Made by a program: the position numbers and the translations under genes. From assembly GCA_037388505.1 (NCBI GenBank), contig JARRKC010000004.1, positions 372,001 to 436,000 of the forward strand: a stretch of DNA of 64,000 bases. Direction: 5' to 3'. Shown in pieces: positions 26,996-35,019 of the stretch; the stretch's first letter is position 1, and the number at the start of each line of letters is the position of its first letter. The stretch is from JARRKC01 sp037388505. GTDB lineage: Bacteria > Acidobacteriota > UBA6911 > RPQK01 > JAPXNP01. The notes beneath the pieces are model-generated. The model saw nothing but the letters and a program-made list of their open reading frames with translations. It was not told the DNA's origin and searched no databases.

Positions 26996-27895
26996 ATGGG
27001 TAGACTCTGTACTCCCTCGGTCGTTGTTTGGTTCCTTCTCAGCGGGATCTCGTTCGCCCAGGATCAGCCGCAGTTGCCGCCGCGCTTTACGGTGGAAGTA
27101 CCGACGGTGCTGGTCCGGGTGACGGTGACCGACCCTTTGAATCGGTATGTCGTGGGGCTGGAGAAGCAGCACTTCAAGCTCTATGAAGACAAAGTCGAGC
27201 AGACCATCTCTCACTTCTCCAATGACAAGGCTCCGATCAGCGTCGGGATCATCCTCGACACAAGCGGTTCGATGGGGGACAACATACTGAGCGCCCGCAC
27301 CTCGGTCGCCCGTTTCCTCGATCAGGGAGACCCCTCCGATGAGTACTTCCTGGTCGGTTTCAATGAGCGAAGCACGCTGCTTCAGGATTTCACGTCTGAG
27401 AGCGATTCCCTTCGCAACGATATCTCGGTCACGACCCCCAAGGGGCGCACGGCGCTGTTCGACGCGATCTACCTGGGCCTGGAGAAGATGGGGCAGGCAC
27501 GAAACGACAAGAAGGCGCTCATCGTCATCACCGACGGCGAGGACAACACCAGCCGTTACACATACGGCGAGGTCAAAGACTACGTCAAGGAGTCGGATAC
27601 TCAGATCTACGTGATTGGAGAGCGTGGCGAACTCGGATACGGGCGTCAGATCATCAACGACATCGTGCGACTCACAGGTGGCCGTGCATTCTTTCCACAC
27701 AATTTCAAACAGCTGGACTACTTCGTGGATTTGATTCACACGGAACTGCGCAACCAGTACGTGCTGGGATACGTGCCTCTCGACCGCAATTTCCACGGCG
27801 AATGGCGAAAGCTCCAGGTGAAGCTGGATCCTCCGGAAGGTCTCCCCAAATTGTCCGTGCGGGCACGTGAGGGATACTACGCACCCCGGCAGTAG
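26996..27895 (+). CDS. VWFA-related acidobacterial protein with intact MIDAS
   Basis: The 299-residue exported protein has a signal peptide (1 to about 22, ending SFAQ). The family's N-terminal module follows (VLVRVTVTDPLNRYVVGL, LYEDKVEQTISHF). The VWA domain has the complete metal site: DTSGSMG, the TALFDAIYLG threonine region and the ITDGEDNTS aspartate. It ends with the family's QYVLGYVP and VRAREGYYAP motifs. Such proteins are thought to bind ligands through the metal; no ligand is known. The start is ATG 26996, which gives a clean signal peptide; the frame runs open upstream to 26927 across the promoter. The next gene, 27 nt downstream, is a paralogue. Confidence 0.9.
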   Translation: MGRLCTPSVVVWFLLSGISFAQDQPQLPPRFTVEVPTVLVRVTVTDPLNRYVVGLEKQHFKLYEDKVEQTISHFSNDKAPISVGIILDTSGSMGDNILSARTSVARFLDQGDPSDEYFLVGFNERSTLLQDFTSESDSLRNDISVTTPKGRTALFDAIYLGLEKMGQARNDKKALIVITDGEDNTSRYTYGEVKDYVKESDTQIYVIGERGELGYGRQIINDIVRLTGGRAFFPHNFKQLDYFVDLIHTELRNQYVLGYVPLDRNFHGEWRKLQVKLDPPEGLPKLSVRAREGYYAPRQ

Positions 27896-27922
27896 TCCGT
27901 ACACACAGGTGCGGAGATTCCA

Positions 27923-28867
27923 TTGAAGAAGCTTTTCGCGATCCTGACCGCGCTGACTGCCCTGGGTGCGGTGCCGTCCGGGCAGGCTCCGCAAGACACC
28001 AAGTCCCCCCGTTTCAGCGCCGAGGTCGAGCAGGTCGTCGTGTATGCCTCGGTCTATGACGAGCAGGGACACCTGGCCCCGGGTCTGACGAAAGATGACT
28101 TCACGGTGTTGGAAGACAAGGTGCCCCAGACTTTGACCAGCTTTCAGCGCACGGAAGTCCCTTCGACGATCGGCATCGTCCTTGATTCCAGCGGCAGCAT
28201 GCGGAGCAAAATGCCCACGGTCGAAAAGGCGATCGATCTTTTCCTTTCGCACAACAATCCCGACAACGAACTCTTCTTCATCCGCTTCGACGACCAGGCC
28301 ACTCTCGAAGAAGACTTCACCAAGGACGTCGACGACATTCGGGATGCCATTTCGAACGTCGTCGTCAAAGGGGGCACCGCTCTGTACGATGCCATCTACC
28401 TTGCCGTCAACAAGGCTCGTGAGGGCAGCGAGCCGAAGAAGGTGGTCGTGGTCTTCACGGATGGAGAGGACAAGGACAGTTTCTACAAGCCGGAGGAACT
28501 GCTTCAGAAGGTCCAGGAAATGGATACGCAGGTCTTCATCGTGGCCTTCCTGGACAAGGACCTCAGTGATGACAAAGGCTTCTTCGGCCTCTTCAAATCG
28601 CAGCGCGCGAAGGTCGAAGACGAGATCCACCAGATTGCTGAGATCACAGGCGGCAAAGCCTTCTTTCCCGAAGCCGTCGATGAACTCGGCCCTGCTTTCG
28701 AGTCCATCGCCTTCGAACTCAAGAACCAGTATCAGCTTGCCTACATCTCCAGCCACACAGCACATGATGGGGCCTGGAGGCGGATCGACGTGAAGATCAA
28801 GGACGCCCAGAAGCGAGGTTTGAAGGTCCGCTTCAAGAAGGGCTACTACGCTCCCAAGGACTCGTAG
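27923..28867 (+). CDS. VWFA-related acidobacterial protein, tandem paralogue
   Basis: The 314-residue exported protein has the same layout as the gene before it: signal peptide (MKKLFAILTALTALGAV), N-terminal module (VVVYASVYDEQGHLAPGL), VWA with complete metal site (LDSSGSMRSK, GGTALYDAIYL, VFTDGEDKDS) and the terminal FKKGYYAPKDS. It is most likely a tandem duplicate that has diverged strongly, with an extra loop near KDLSDDKGFFGLF. The start is TTG 27923, supported by GCGGAG 7 nt upstream and by the signal peptide. It is probably co-transcribed with the upstream paralogue and may form a pair with it at the cell surface or in the periplasm. Confidence 0.88.
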   Translation: MKKLFAILTALTALGAVPSGQAPQDTKSPRFSAEVEQVVVYASVYDEQGHLAPGLTKDDFTVLEDKVPQTLTSFQRTEVPSTIGIVLDSSGSMRSKMPTVEKAIDLFLSHNNPDNELFFIRFDDQATLEEDFTKDVDDIRDAISNVVVKGGTALYDAIYLAVNKAREGSEPKKVVVVFTDGEDKDSFYKPEELLQKVQEMDTQVFIVAFLDKDLSDDKGFFGLFKSQRAKVEDEIHQIAEITGGKAFFPEAVDELGPAFESIAFELKNQYQLAYISSHTAHDGAWRRIDVKIKDAQKRGLKVRFKKGYYAPKDS

Positions 28868-28870
28868 TCA

Positions 28871-28900
28871 TTGACTTCCGGGGACCCCGGAGCCTATTCT
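28871..28900 (+). promoter_or_regulatory. Promoter of ilvE, probably leaderless
   Basis: TTGACT (28871-28876) and TATTCT (28895-28900) are 18 nt apart. The -10 ends 6 nt before the ATG at 28907, so transcription would begin at or within a base of the start codon. No Shine-Dalgarno lies between. Confidence 0.65.
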
Positions 28901-28906
28901 GGCCGC

Positions 28907-29851
28907 ATGGTCAAAGCGAGCCTAGTCTGGCACAACGGCAAGATGATTGCTTGGGAAGACGCGACGGTTCACGTCCTGGCGCATGCGCTGCACTACGGGA
29001 CCAGCGTCTTTGAGGGGATTCGTTGTTACAGAACGCAGCGGGGGTCCGAGGTACTTCGTCTCAGGGATCACATGCGGCGCCTCCATCAGTCTGCGAAAAT
29101 CTACCGGATGGAGATCCCCTACGACCTCGACGAGCTCCAAACCGCGAGCCTGGAGACGATCCGAGCCAACCGGCTAGAACACTGCTACATTCGCCCCTTG
29201 GTCTTTCGGGGGGTGGGTCCAGCGGGAGTCAATCCGCTCAAGAACCCGGTGGAGAGCTATATCCTGACCTGGGAGTGGGGTAAGTACCTGGGTGACGACG
29301 CCATCGAGAGCGGCGTGGATGTCTGCATCTCGAGCTGGCGAAGAGCCGCGCCCGACACCTTTCCGACGATGGCAAAAGCTGGCGGAAACTATCTGAGCAG
29401 CAGCCTGGTCAAGATGGAGGCAGTCCTCGACGGCTACTCCGAGGGCATTACCCTGGACAGCCAGGGCTTCCTCAGCGAAGGCAGCGGAGAGAACGTCTTC
29501 CTCTTCTGGAGGGACAAGCTGTGGACGCCGCCTGTGGCGAATGCCATCCTGCCGGGTATCACGCGCGACATCGTGATCACACTGGCGCAGGAAGCCGGAA
29601 TCGAAGTGGTGGAACAGCAGATTCCGCGCGAGATGCTGTATCTCGCCGACGAGGTTTTCATGACCGGCACAGCCGCGGAGATTACTCCGGTCCGATCCAT
29701 CGATCACGTGCCCGTCGGATCGGGCACGCGAGGTCCAGTGACGGCGAGGCTTCAGCAGGTCTTCTTCGAGTACGTCGAAGGCTCGGTCGATGACCGGTTC
29801 AACTGGATGACACCGGTCTACTCCGAACATACGGTCGGACACGAGGTCTGA
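28907..29851 (+). CDS. ilvE: Branched-chain amino acid aminotransferase
   Basis: IlvE is a fold-type IV, PLP-dependent enzyme that makes leucine, isoleucine and valine from their keto acids with glutamate. The 314 residues fit. Visible signatures are HALHYGTSVFEGIR near the N-terminus, the PLP lysine in TMAKAGGNYLSS, and the EGSGENVF and FMTGTAAEI cofactor-binding segments. The start is ATG 28907: the upstream TTG at 28871 is the -35 box of a promoter and would add an unlikely extension. D-amino-acid transaminase and aminodeoxychorismate lyase are related, but the SSSLVKMEA region favours IlvE. Confidence 0.95.
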   Translation: MVKASLVWHNGKMIAWEDATVHVLAHALHYGTSVFEGIRCYRTQRGSEVLRLRDHMRRLHQSAKIYRMEIPYDLDELQTASLETIRANRLEHCYIRPLVFRGVGPAGVNPLKNPVESYILTWEWGKYLGDDAIESGVDVCISSWRRAAPDTFPTMAKAGGNYLSSSLVKMEAVLDGYSEGITLDSQGFLSEGSGENVFLFWRDKLWTPPVANAILPGITRDIVITLAQEAGIEVVEQQIPREMLYLADEVFMTGTAAEITPVRSIDHVPVGSGTRGPVTARLQQVFFEYVEGSVDDRFNWMTPVYSEHTVGHEV

Positions 29852-29918
29852 TGAGGATTTCCAGAACAGCGAACCCGGGCTACAGGCAGCCACATCCAGG
29901 AAGCAGGTCTCATCGGCA

Positions 29919-31010
29919 ATGATCGATCTCGGCAAACTCATCCGACACGCCGTCGAGGTAGGGGCATCGGATATCCACCTCAAGGTGGGCAACTTTCCTT
30001 ACCTGCGTATCGAAGGTCAACTTGCTCCCTACACTGCCTTCGACCGACTCAGAAAGGACGACACGGTACAGATCGTCAAGGAAATCCTGACGGCGCGCCA
30101 GAGAGAGGTCCTCGCCGACCGGTCCGAAGTCGATCTTTCGTTTGGCCTGGAAGGCTTGGGACGATTCCGGTTGGCTGTCTTTCAGCAGCGCGGAACGCTG
30201 GCCATGGCTCTTCGCCTCATCCCGACGGACATTCCTGCAATCGACGAACTGAACCTCCCGCCGGTGCTGAAAGAGATCGCCGACAGCCAGCGGGGACTGG
30301 TGCTGATCACCGGAATCACGGGCAGTGGAAAGTCGACCACCCTGGCGGCCATGATCCGCTATATCAATGAGACGACGGCCGCCAACATCATCACCATTGA
30401 GGACCCGATCGAGTTCCTGATGGAGGACAACAAGTCCATCATCTCCCAAAGGGAAACCGCGAACGACACGACCGGCTTTGCGGCGGCACTGCGAGCGGCG
30501 ATGCGACAGGATCCCGACGTGATCATGGTCGGTGAAATGCGTGATCAGGAGACCGTACTGATCGCCCTGCAGGCAGCCCAGACGGGCCACCTGGTCCTGA
30601 GCACCCTGCATACCACCGACGCCATTACGACGGTGGACCGCGTCATCGCGCTGTTCCCCGTTGCTCAGCAGCAGGACATCCGGATTCAGCTCGCTTCGGC
30701 ACTGAACGCCGTCGTTTCGATGCGGCTGATCCGGAGTTCGATCAGCCAGAAGCGTCTTCCGGCCGTCGAGGTCTTGCGCAACACGGAACTCGTCACCTCC
30801 CTCATCCTTCAGCCCGAACGGATCAAGGAGATCCGCCAGGCCATGCAGACCGGCTTCACGCAGTACAAGATGCAGACTTTTGATCAGTCGATCTTCCAGC
30901 ATTTCCAGAACGAACTCATCAGCAAAGAGGATGCGCTGCGTTACGCCACTTCCCCCGAAGACCTTCGCCTGCGGATCCAGGGAATCGTCAGCTCTTCTGA
31001 ATTGGTGTGA
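29919..31010 (+). CDS. pilT: Twitching-motility ATPase PilT/PilU family
   Basis: This hexameric ATPase powers type IV pilus retraction at the inner membrane. The 363 residues carry Walker A ITGSGKST, the Asp box IEDPIEF, Walker B DPDVIMVGEMRD and the His box STLHTTDA. The segment after it, usually HEIL in PilT, reads AVEVLRNTEL, and a long C-terminal helix follows, so PilU is possible. No other pilus gene is in the window. The stop overlaps the recX start (GTGA). AGGAAG is 15 nt before the ATG, farther than usual. Confidence 0.93.
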   Translation: MIDLGKLIRHAVEVGASDIHLKVGNFPYLRIEGQLAPYTAFDRLRKDDTVQIVKEILTARQREVLADRSEVDLSFGLEGLGRFRLAVFQQRGTLAMALRLIPTDIPAIDELNLPPVLKEIADSQRGLVLITGITGSGKSTTLAAMIRYINETTAANIITIEDPIEFLMEDNKSIISQRETANDTTGFAAALRAAMRQDPDVIMVGEMRDQETVLIALQAAQTGHLVLSTLHTTDAITTVDRVIALFPVAQQQDIRIQLASALNAVVSMRLIRSSISQKRLPAVEVLRNTELVTSLILQPERIKEIRQAMQTGFTQYKMQTFDQSIFQHFQNELISKEDALRYATSPEDLRLRIQGIVSSSELV

Positions 31011-31471
31011 ACCGCACTCTCTATCATCGCGCCGTTCGCATGCTCGGTCGACGCGCCCACGGGCGTGAGGAGTTGCGCCGAAAACTCATCCGATCTTCGG
31101 ATCGATCCTCCGTCGACGAAGTCCTCCAACACCTCGAAGCCCAGGGGTACCTCAACGACCAGGACTACGCGATCCAGCGTGCTTCGTCCCGCAGACGGCT
31201 CAAGCACTGGGGCAACCTGCGCATTGCTCGTGACTTAAAGAGGGTCGGGCTCGATGCTAGAATGATCGAGCTTGCGCTGCGTCGTCTCGACGAGGAGTCG
31301 ACCGAAGCAGAGAGTTTGCGCCAGGTGGCGACTTCCTGGATGAAGGTCAAAGGAAGGCCCGAGAGCGCTTCGGATCTGAAGAAGCTGTACGACCACTGCC
31401 TCCGGATGGGTTACCCACCCGGCATGGTTCGGGCGGAACTGTCCGGCTGTTTCAGACAGATCGAGTGGTAG
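31007..31471 (+). CDS. recX: Regulatory protein RecX
   Basis: RecX binds RecA and blocks or caps its filament growth. The 154 residues form three-helix repeats typical of the family: REELRRKL near 22, the GYLNDQDYA motif near 48 and NLRIARDLKRVGLD near 70. The GTG start overlaps the pilT stop by 4 nt, and alaS follows 3 nt after the stop. recX next to alaS is a widely conserved arrangement, which supports the call although recA is not in the window. Confidence 0.88.
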   Translation: MNRTLYHRAVRMLGRRAHGREELRRKLIRSSDRSSVDEVLQHLEAQGYLNDQDYAIQRASSRRRLKHWGNLRIARDLKRVGLDARMIELALRRLDEESTEAESLRQVATSWMKVKGRPESASDLKKLYDHCLRMGYPPGMVRAELSGCFRQIEW

Positions 31472-31474
31472 GGA

Positions 31475-34114
31475 ATGAAGACTGCAAACGAGATTAGAGA
31501 GACCTTTCTCGAGTACTTTGAGCAGCAGGGTCACAAACGGGTCAAAAGCGGTTCGCTGGTTCCCAAGAACGACCCGACTCTGCTGTTCGCCAATGCGGGG
31601 ATGAATCAGTTCAAGGACGTCTTTGTCGGTCGGGAGATCCGGGAATACCGGCGCGCCACCAGCAGCCAGAAGTGTATGCGAGTCAGCGGCAAGCACAATG
31701 ACCTGGAGAGCGTCGGCCGCACACCGCGCCACCATACTTTCTTTGAAATGTTGGGGAACTTCTCGTTCGGCGACTATTTCAAGAAGGAAGCCATCCGCTT
31801 TGCCTGGGAGCTCTGTACTCAGGTGTACGGCGTAGCGGCTGGTGATCTGGTCGTCACGGTCTTCGAAGAAGACGACGAAGCCTATGACCTCTGGCGTGAC
31901 GAGATCGGCGTTCCCGTCGAACGCATTTTCCGCTGCGGCGAGAAAGAGAACTTCTGGGCCATGGGAGACACCGGGCCCTGCGGCCCCTGTTCGGAACTGC
32001 ATTTCGATCTGGGACCGCGGATCGGCGACACGACCACGCCGTTCGGCGAGGAGTCCGATCGGTTCGTCGAGATCTGGAACCTGGTCTTCATGCAGTTCAA
32101 CCGCGATGCGTCCGGCCGGATGACCCCGCTCCCCTCCCCCTCCATCGACACGGGAATGGGTCTGGAGCGGATCTGCTCCGTACTTCAGGGCGTTGCCAGC
32201 AACTACGACACGGACCTCTTCCATCCGATCATCGAGGAGGCTTCCCGGCTCACCCGCATCCCTTACGGGCAGGACAACATCCGGGACACGAGTCTGCGAA
32301 TCCTGGCCGACCACAGCCGAGCGGCCATGTTCCTGATCGACGACGGCATCGTACCGGGGAACGAAGGCCGGGGTTACGTCCTGCGCAAGATCCTGCGTCG
32401 CGCCATCCGCCACGGGAAGATGCTGGGCCAGGAGGATCCATTCATCTTCACATTGACCTCCCTGGTTGGAGAGCTCATGGCCACGGCCTATCCGGAACTT
32501 CTGCAGAGTCGTGAGTATGCCGCCCGGATCGTCAGGAACGAAGAAGAGAAATTCAGCGCGACCTTGAGTCACGGTCTCCGCCTCCTCGAGGATCTCTTCG
32601 ACCACGTCGCACAATCCGACGACCGGGTCGTGCCGGGCAGCGAGCTCTTCCGACTCTACGACACCTATGGATTTCCTTTCGATCTGGCCAGCGAAATCGC
32701 TCAGGAGAGGGGATATGCGGTCGATCAGGGCGGTTTCGAAGCGGAACTCGATAAGCAGCGCCGGCGGGCGCGGGCCAGCTGGAAGGGTGGAGAGACTCAG
32801 GTGCGATCCGTCGATCGCGAGCTGGCGGACCGGGGTCTCCAGACCGAATTCACGGGCTACACCGACTTCAGGGAAGTTCCAGGACTGATCATTGCACTGG
32901 TCCGGAACGAGCGCGAGGTCGAACAATTGGCAGAAGGCGAGGAAGGCGAAGTCGTCCTCGACCGCACGCCGTTCTATGCGGAGGCCGGCGGTCAGATCGG
33001 GGACCGCGGCGTCATCGAAACGGAGACGGCCCGTGCCGAAGTCTCTGACACCTATCGCCCGCTGGGAGGCTTACGTCTCCACCGGGTCCGAGTCCAGCAC
33101 GGCGAACTGAACGTGGGCGACAAAGTTCTCTCCACCATCGATCTGGGGCGCCGGCTCTCCACGATGAACAATCACACGGCGACGCATCTTCTGCAGGCGG
33201 CGCTTCGCGAGGTCCTCGGTGACCACGTCAAGCAGGCCGGCTCCCTTGTCGCGCCCGATCGGCTGCGTTTCGACTTTACGCACTACAAGGCCCTCTCACC
33301 GTGGGAGATCGAACAAATCGAAACTCGCGTGAACGAGAAGATTCGCGAGAACATTCACGTGCACACCGAGGTCAAGGATCTGGACGACGCTATCAAGTCG
33401 GGTGCGACCGCTCTATTCGGTGAGAAATACGATCAGCATGTCCGCGTCGTCTCCGTGCCGGGTTACAGCATGGAACTTTGCGGAGGTACCCACGTCGACC
33501 GCACGGGGGATATCTCGCTGTTCAAGATCGTGTCCGAAAGCAGCATCTCGGCGGGTGTCCGGAGGATCGAGGCCATCACCGGAGAGGCCGCCGTCAGGCG
33601 CTTCCTCACGGACGAGCAGATGCTCGGACAGTTGGAGGATCGGCTCAATGTGCGACGGGAGCGACTGGCTGAGACCGTGTCCAAACTCGCCACCGATCTC
33701 AGGGAATCCAGCCGGGAGATCGAGCGGCTGCGCCTCCAACTGGCTCACAAGAGCACGACCGCGGATGATGACTCGACTCGGGAGGTCCAAGGGGTCAAGG
33801 TTTTGGCCAGAGAGGTCGAACATCTGGATCGCAGCGGCCTCCGTCAGCTGGCCGACCAGTTGCTGAACAAGCTCCACAGCGGCGTCGTGGTGCTCGGGAC
33901 ACCCGATGGGGAGAAGGTCAGTCTGCTGGTCATGGTCAGCCCGGACATCACGGATCGCCTGCGGGCCGATGAGCTGATTCGGCCGGTGGCCCGGATGCTC
34001 GGTGGAGGAGGTGGAGGCAAGGCGGATATGGCCGAGGCCGGCGGCCGGAAGCCGGAACTGCTTTCCGCGGCTCTGGAGTCCGTTTACGGGCTGGTCGAAC
34101 GGGCCCTTGGATGA
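31475..34114 (+). CDS. alaS: Alanyl-tRNA synthetase
   Basis: AlaRS charges tRNA-Ala and edits mischarged serine. The 879 residues cover all domains: class II catalytic core (GSLVPKNDPTLLFANAGMN near 27-45), tRNA recognition domain, editing domain with the zinc motifs HTATHL (about 569) and CGGTH (about 669), and the C-terminal C-Ala domain with the closing GGGGGKADMAEAGG. All motif residues look intact. The ATG lies 3 nt after recX with AGGG just upstream, so it is probably translated from the recX transcript. Confidence 0.98.
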   Translation: MKTANEIRETFLEYFEQQGHKRVKSGSLVPKNDPTLLFANAGMNQFKDVFVGREIREYRRATSSQKCMRVSGKHNDLESVGRTPRHHTFFEMLGNFSFGDYFKKEAIRFAWELCTQVYGVAAGDLVVTVFEEDDEAYDLWRDEIGVPVERIFRCGEKENFWAMGDTGPCGPCSELHFDLGPRIGDTTTPFGEESDRFVEIWNLVFMQFNRDASGRMTPLPSPSIDTGMGLERICSVLQGVASNYDTDLFHPIIEEASRLTRIPYGQDNIRDTSLRILADHSRAAMFLIDDGIVPGNEGRGYVLRKILRRAIRHGKMLGQEDPFIFTLTSLVGELMATAYPELLQSREYAARIVRNEEEKFSATLSHGLRLLEDLFDHVAQSDDRVVPGSELFRLYDTYGFPFDLASEIAQERGYAVDQGGFEAELDKQRRRARASWKGGETQVRSVDRELADRGLQTEFTGYTDFREVPGLIIALVRNEREVEQLAEGEEGEVVLDRTPFYAEAGGQIGDRGVIETETARAEVSDTYRPLGGLRLHRVRVQHGELNVGDKVLSTIDLGRRLSTMNNHTATHLLQAALREVLGDHVKQAGSLVAPDRLRFDFTHYKALSPWEIEQIETRVNEKIRENIHVHTEVKDLDDAIKSGATALFGEKYDQHVRVVSVPGYSMELCGGTHVDRTGDISLFKIVSESSISAGVRRIEAITGEAAVRRFLTDEQMLGQLEDRLNVRRERLAETVSKLATDLRESSREIERLRLQLAHKSTTADDDSTREVQGVKVLAREVEHLDRSGLRQLADQLLNKLHSGVVVLGTPDGEKVSLLVMVSPDITDRLRADELIRPVARMLGGGGGGKADMAEAGGRKPELLSAALESVYGLVERALG

Positions 34115-34262
34115 AGAGAGAGCGTTGACCAGGAGTCGACGAACCGATTCGGATCCGGAGGGCGCCTTGTTGCGCAGCTTCCTATCGGCTCGGCTCGTCG
34201 GTTGGGGGTGTGTCTTGGATCACTCAGACTTTTTCGCCCGCCATCGCATCATAGAGGCGAAA

Positions 34263-34931
34263 ATGAAGCTCCTTGTGCTGATCCTGGCGGTATTGAGCTG
34301 CGGGTCCCTGCGAGCGGGCGGGTTCTACTCGTACGTCGACCACAACGGCGTAAAAGTGCTAACGAACCTGGGAGGCAGCCGCCGCGGAAGCGTGGCTGCG
34401 GAATCGTCGGCGTCTGCTCCGACCCCGAACTTTGCCCCCCTCATCTCCGACTACTCGAAGCAGTACGGCGTTGATCCCGACCTGGTCAGTGCCATCATCC
34501 GAGTGGAGAGCAATTTCAACCCGCGGGCCGTGTCTCCAAAGAACTGCAAGGGTCTGATGCAGCTGCACCCTGAAACCGCGCGCCGCTATGGCGTCTCGGA
34601 TGTCTTCGATCCCGCGGAGAATATCGAGGCGGGAGTCAAATACCTGAGCTACCTGACGGACTCGTTCGACCGAAACCTGGACCTGATCCTGGCCGCCTAC
34701 AATGCGGGCGAGAACGCCGTCCGCAAGCATGACGGCATTCCGCCGTACGCGGAGACGAGACAGTATGTTTCGCGAGTCGAGTCCCTGTTCGGCCGTGACA
34801 CTCTGGAACCCAAGCCCGTCCACCGTGCCCACCGTATCGTCCGCCTGGTCACCGACGACGGCCAGATCATTCTGACCAATACGCCCGTCTCTCAGCGTGA
34901 GAATGCTTCGGCAGGATCGGCCATGCGCTGA
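34263..34931 (+). CDS. Exported lytic transglycosylase (SLT family)
   Basis: The 222-residue protein has a signal peptide (1 to about 19). The SLT domain (about 60-175) carries the catalytic glutamate in IIRVESNFN, the family GLMQL motif (here SPKNCKGLMQLHPETA) and the AYNAGENAV and YVSRV segments. It cleaves peptidoglycan to 1,6-anhydromuropeptides. Short beta units resembling DUF4124 flank the domain on both sides: FYSYVDHNGVKVLTN before and IVRLVTDDGQIILTN after. The start is ATG 34263, with GAGG upstream and the signal peptide; the frame is open farther upstream into alaS. It precedes an amidase gene, so the pair is a cell-wall remodelling unit. Confidence 0.92.
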   Translation: MKLLVLILAVLSCGSLRAGGFYSYVDHNGVKVLTNLGGSRRGSVAAESSASAPTPNFAPLISDYSKQYGVDPDLVSAIIRVESNFNPRAVSPKNCKGLMQLHPETARRYGVSDVFDPAENIEAGVKYLSYLTDSFDRNLDLILAAYNAGENAVRKHDGIPPYAETRQYVSRVESLFGRDTLEPKPVHRAHRIVRLVTDDGQIILTNTPVSQRENASAGSAMR

Positions 34932-34972
34932 CCGGACAAGACCGCCGCCAGCCTCATGACACCCTCTTCCCT

Positions 34973-34978
34973 TATACT
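34973..34978 (+). promoter_or_regulatory. Possible -10 box of the amidase gene
   Basis: TATACT lies 42 nt before the ATG at 35020. It sits inside a small CCCTT/AAGGG inverted repeat. No convincing -35 is visible 16-18 nt upstream, so the call is tentative. Confidence 0.35.
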
Positions 34979-35019
34979 GAAAAGGGTTGATTCTGGCGTC
35001 CGTTCGAGCTTGTCCTCAT

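Noticed and set aside
26990..28765. 591-codon minus-strand frame opposite the two VWA genes
   Set aside because: Antisense shadow; the plus-strand genes have signal peptides, metal-site motifs and a good promoter.
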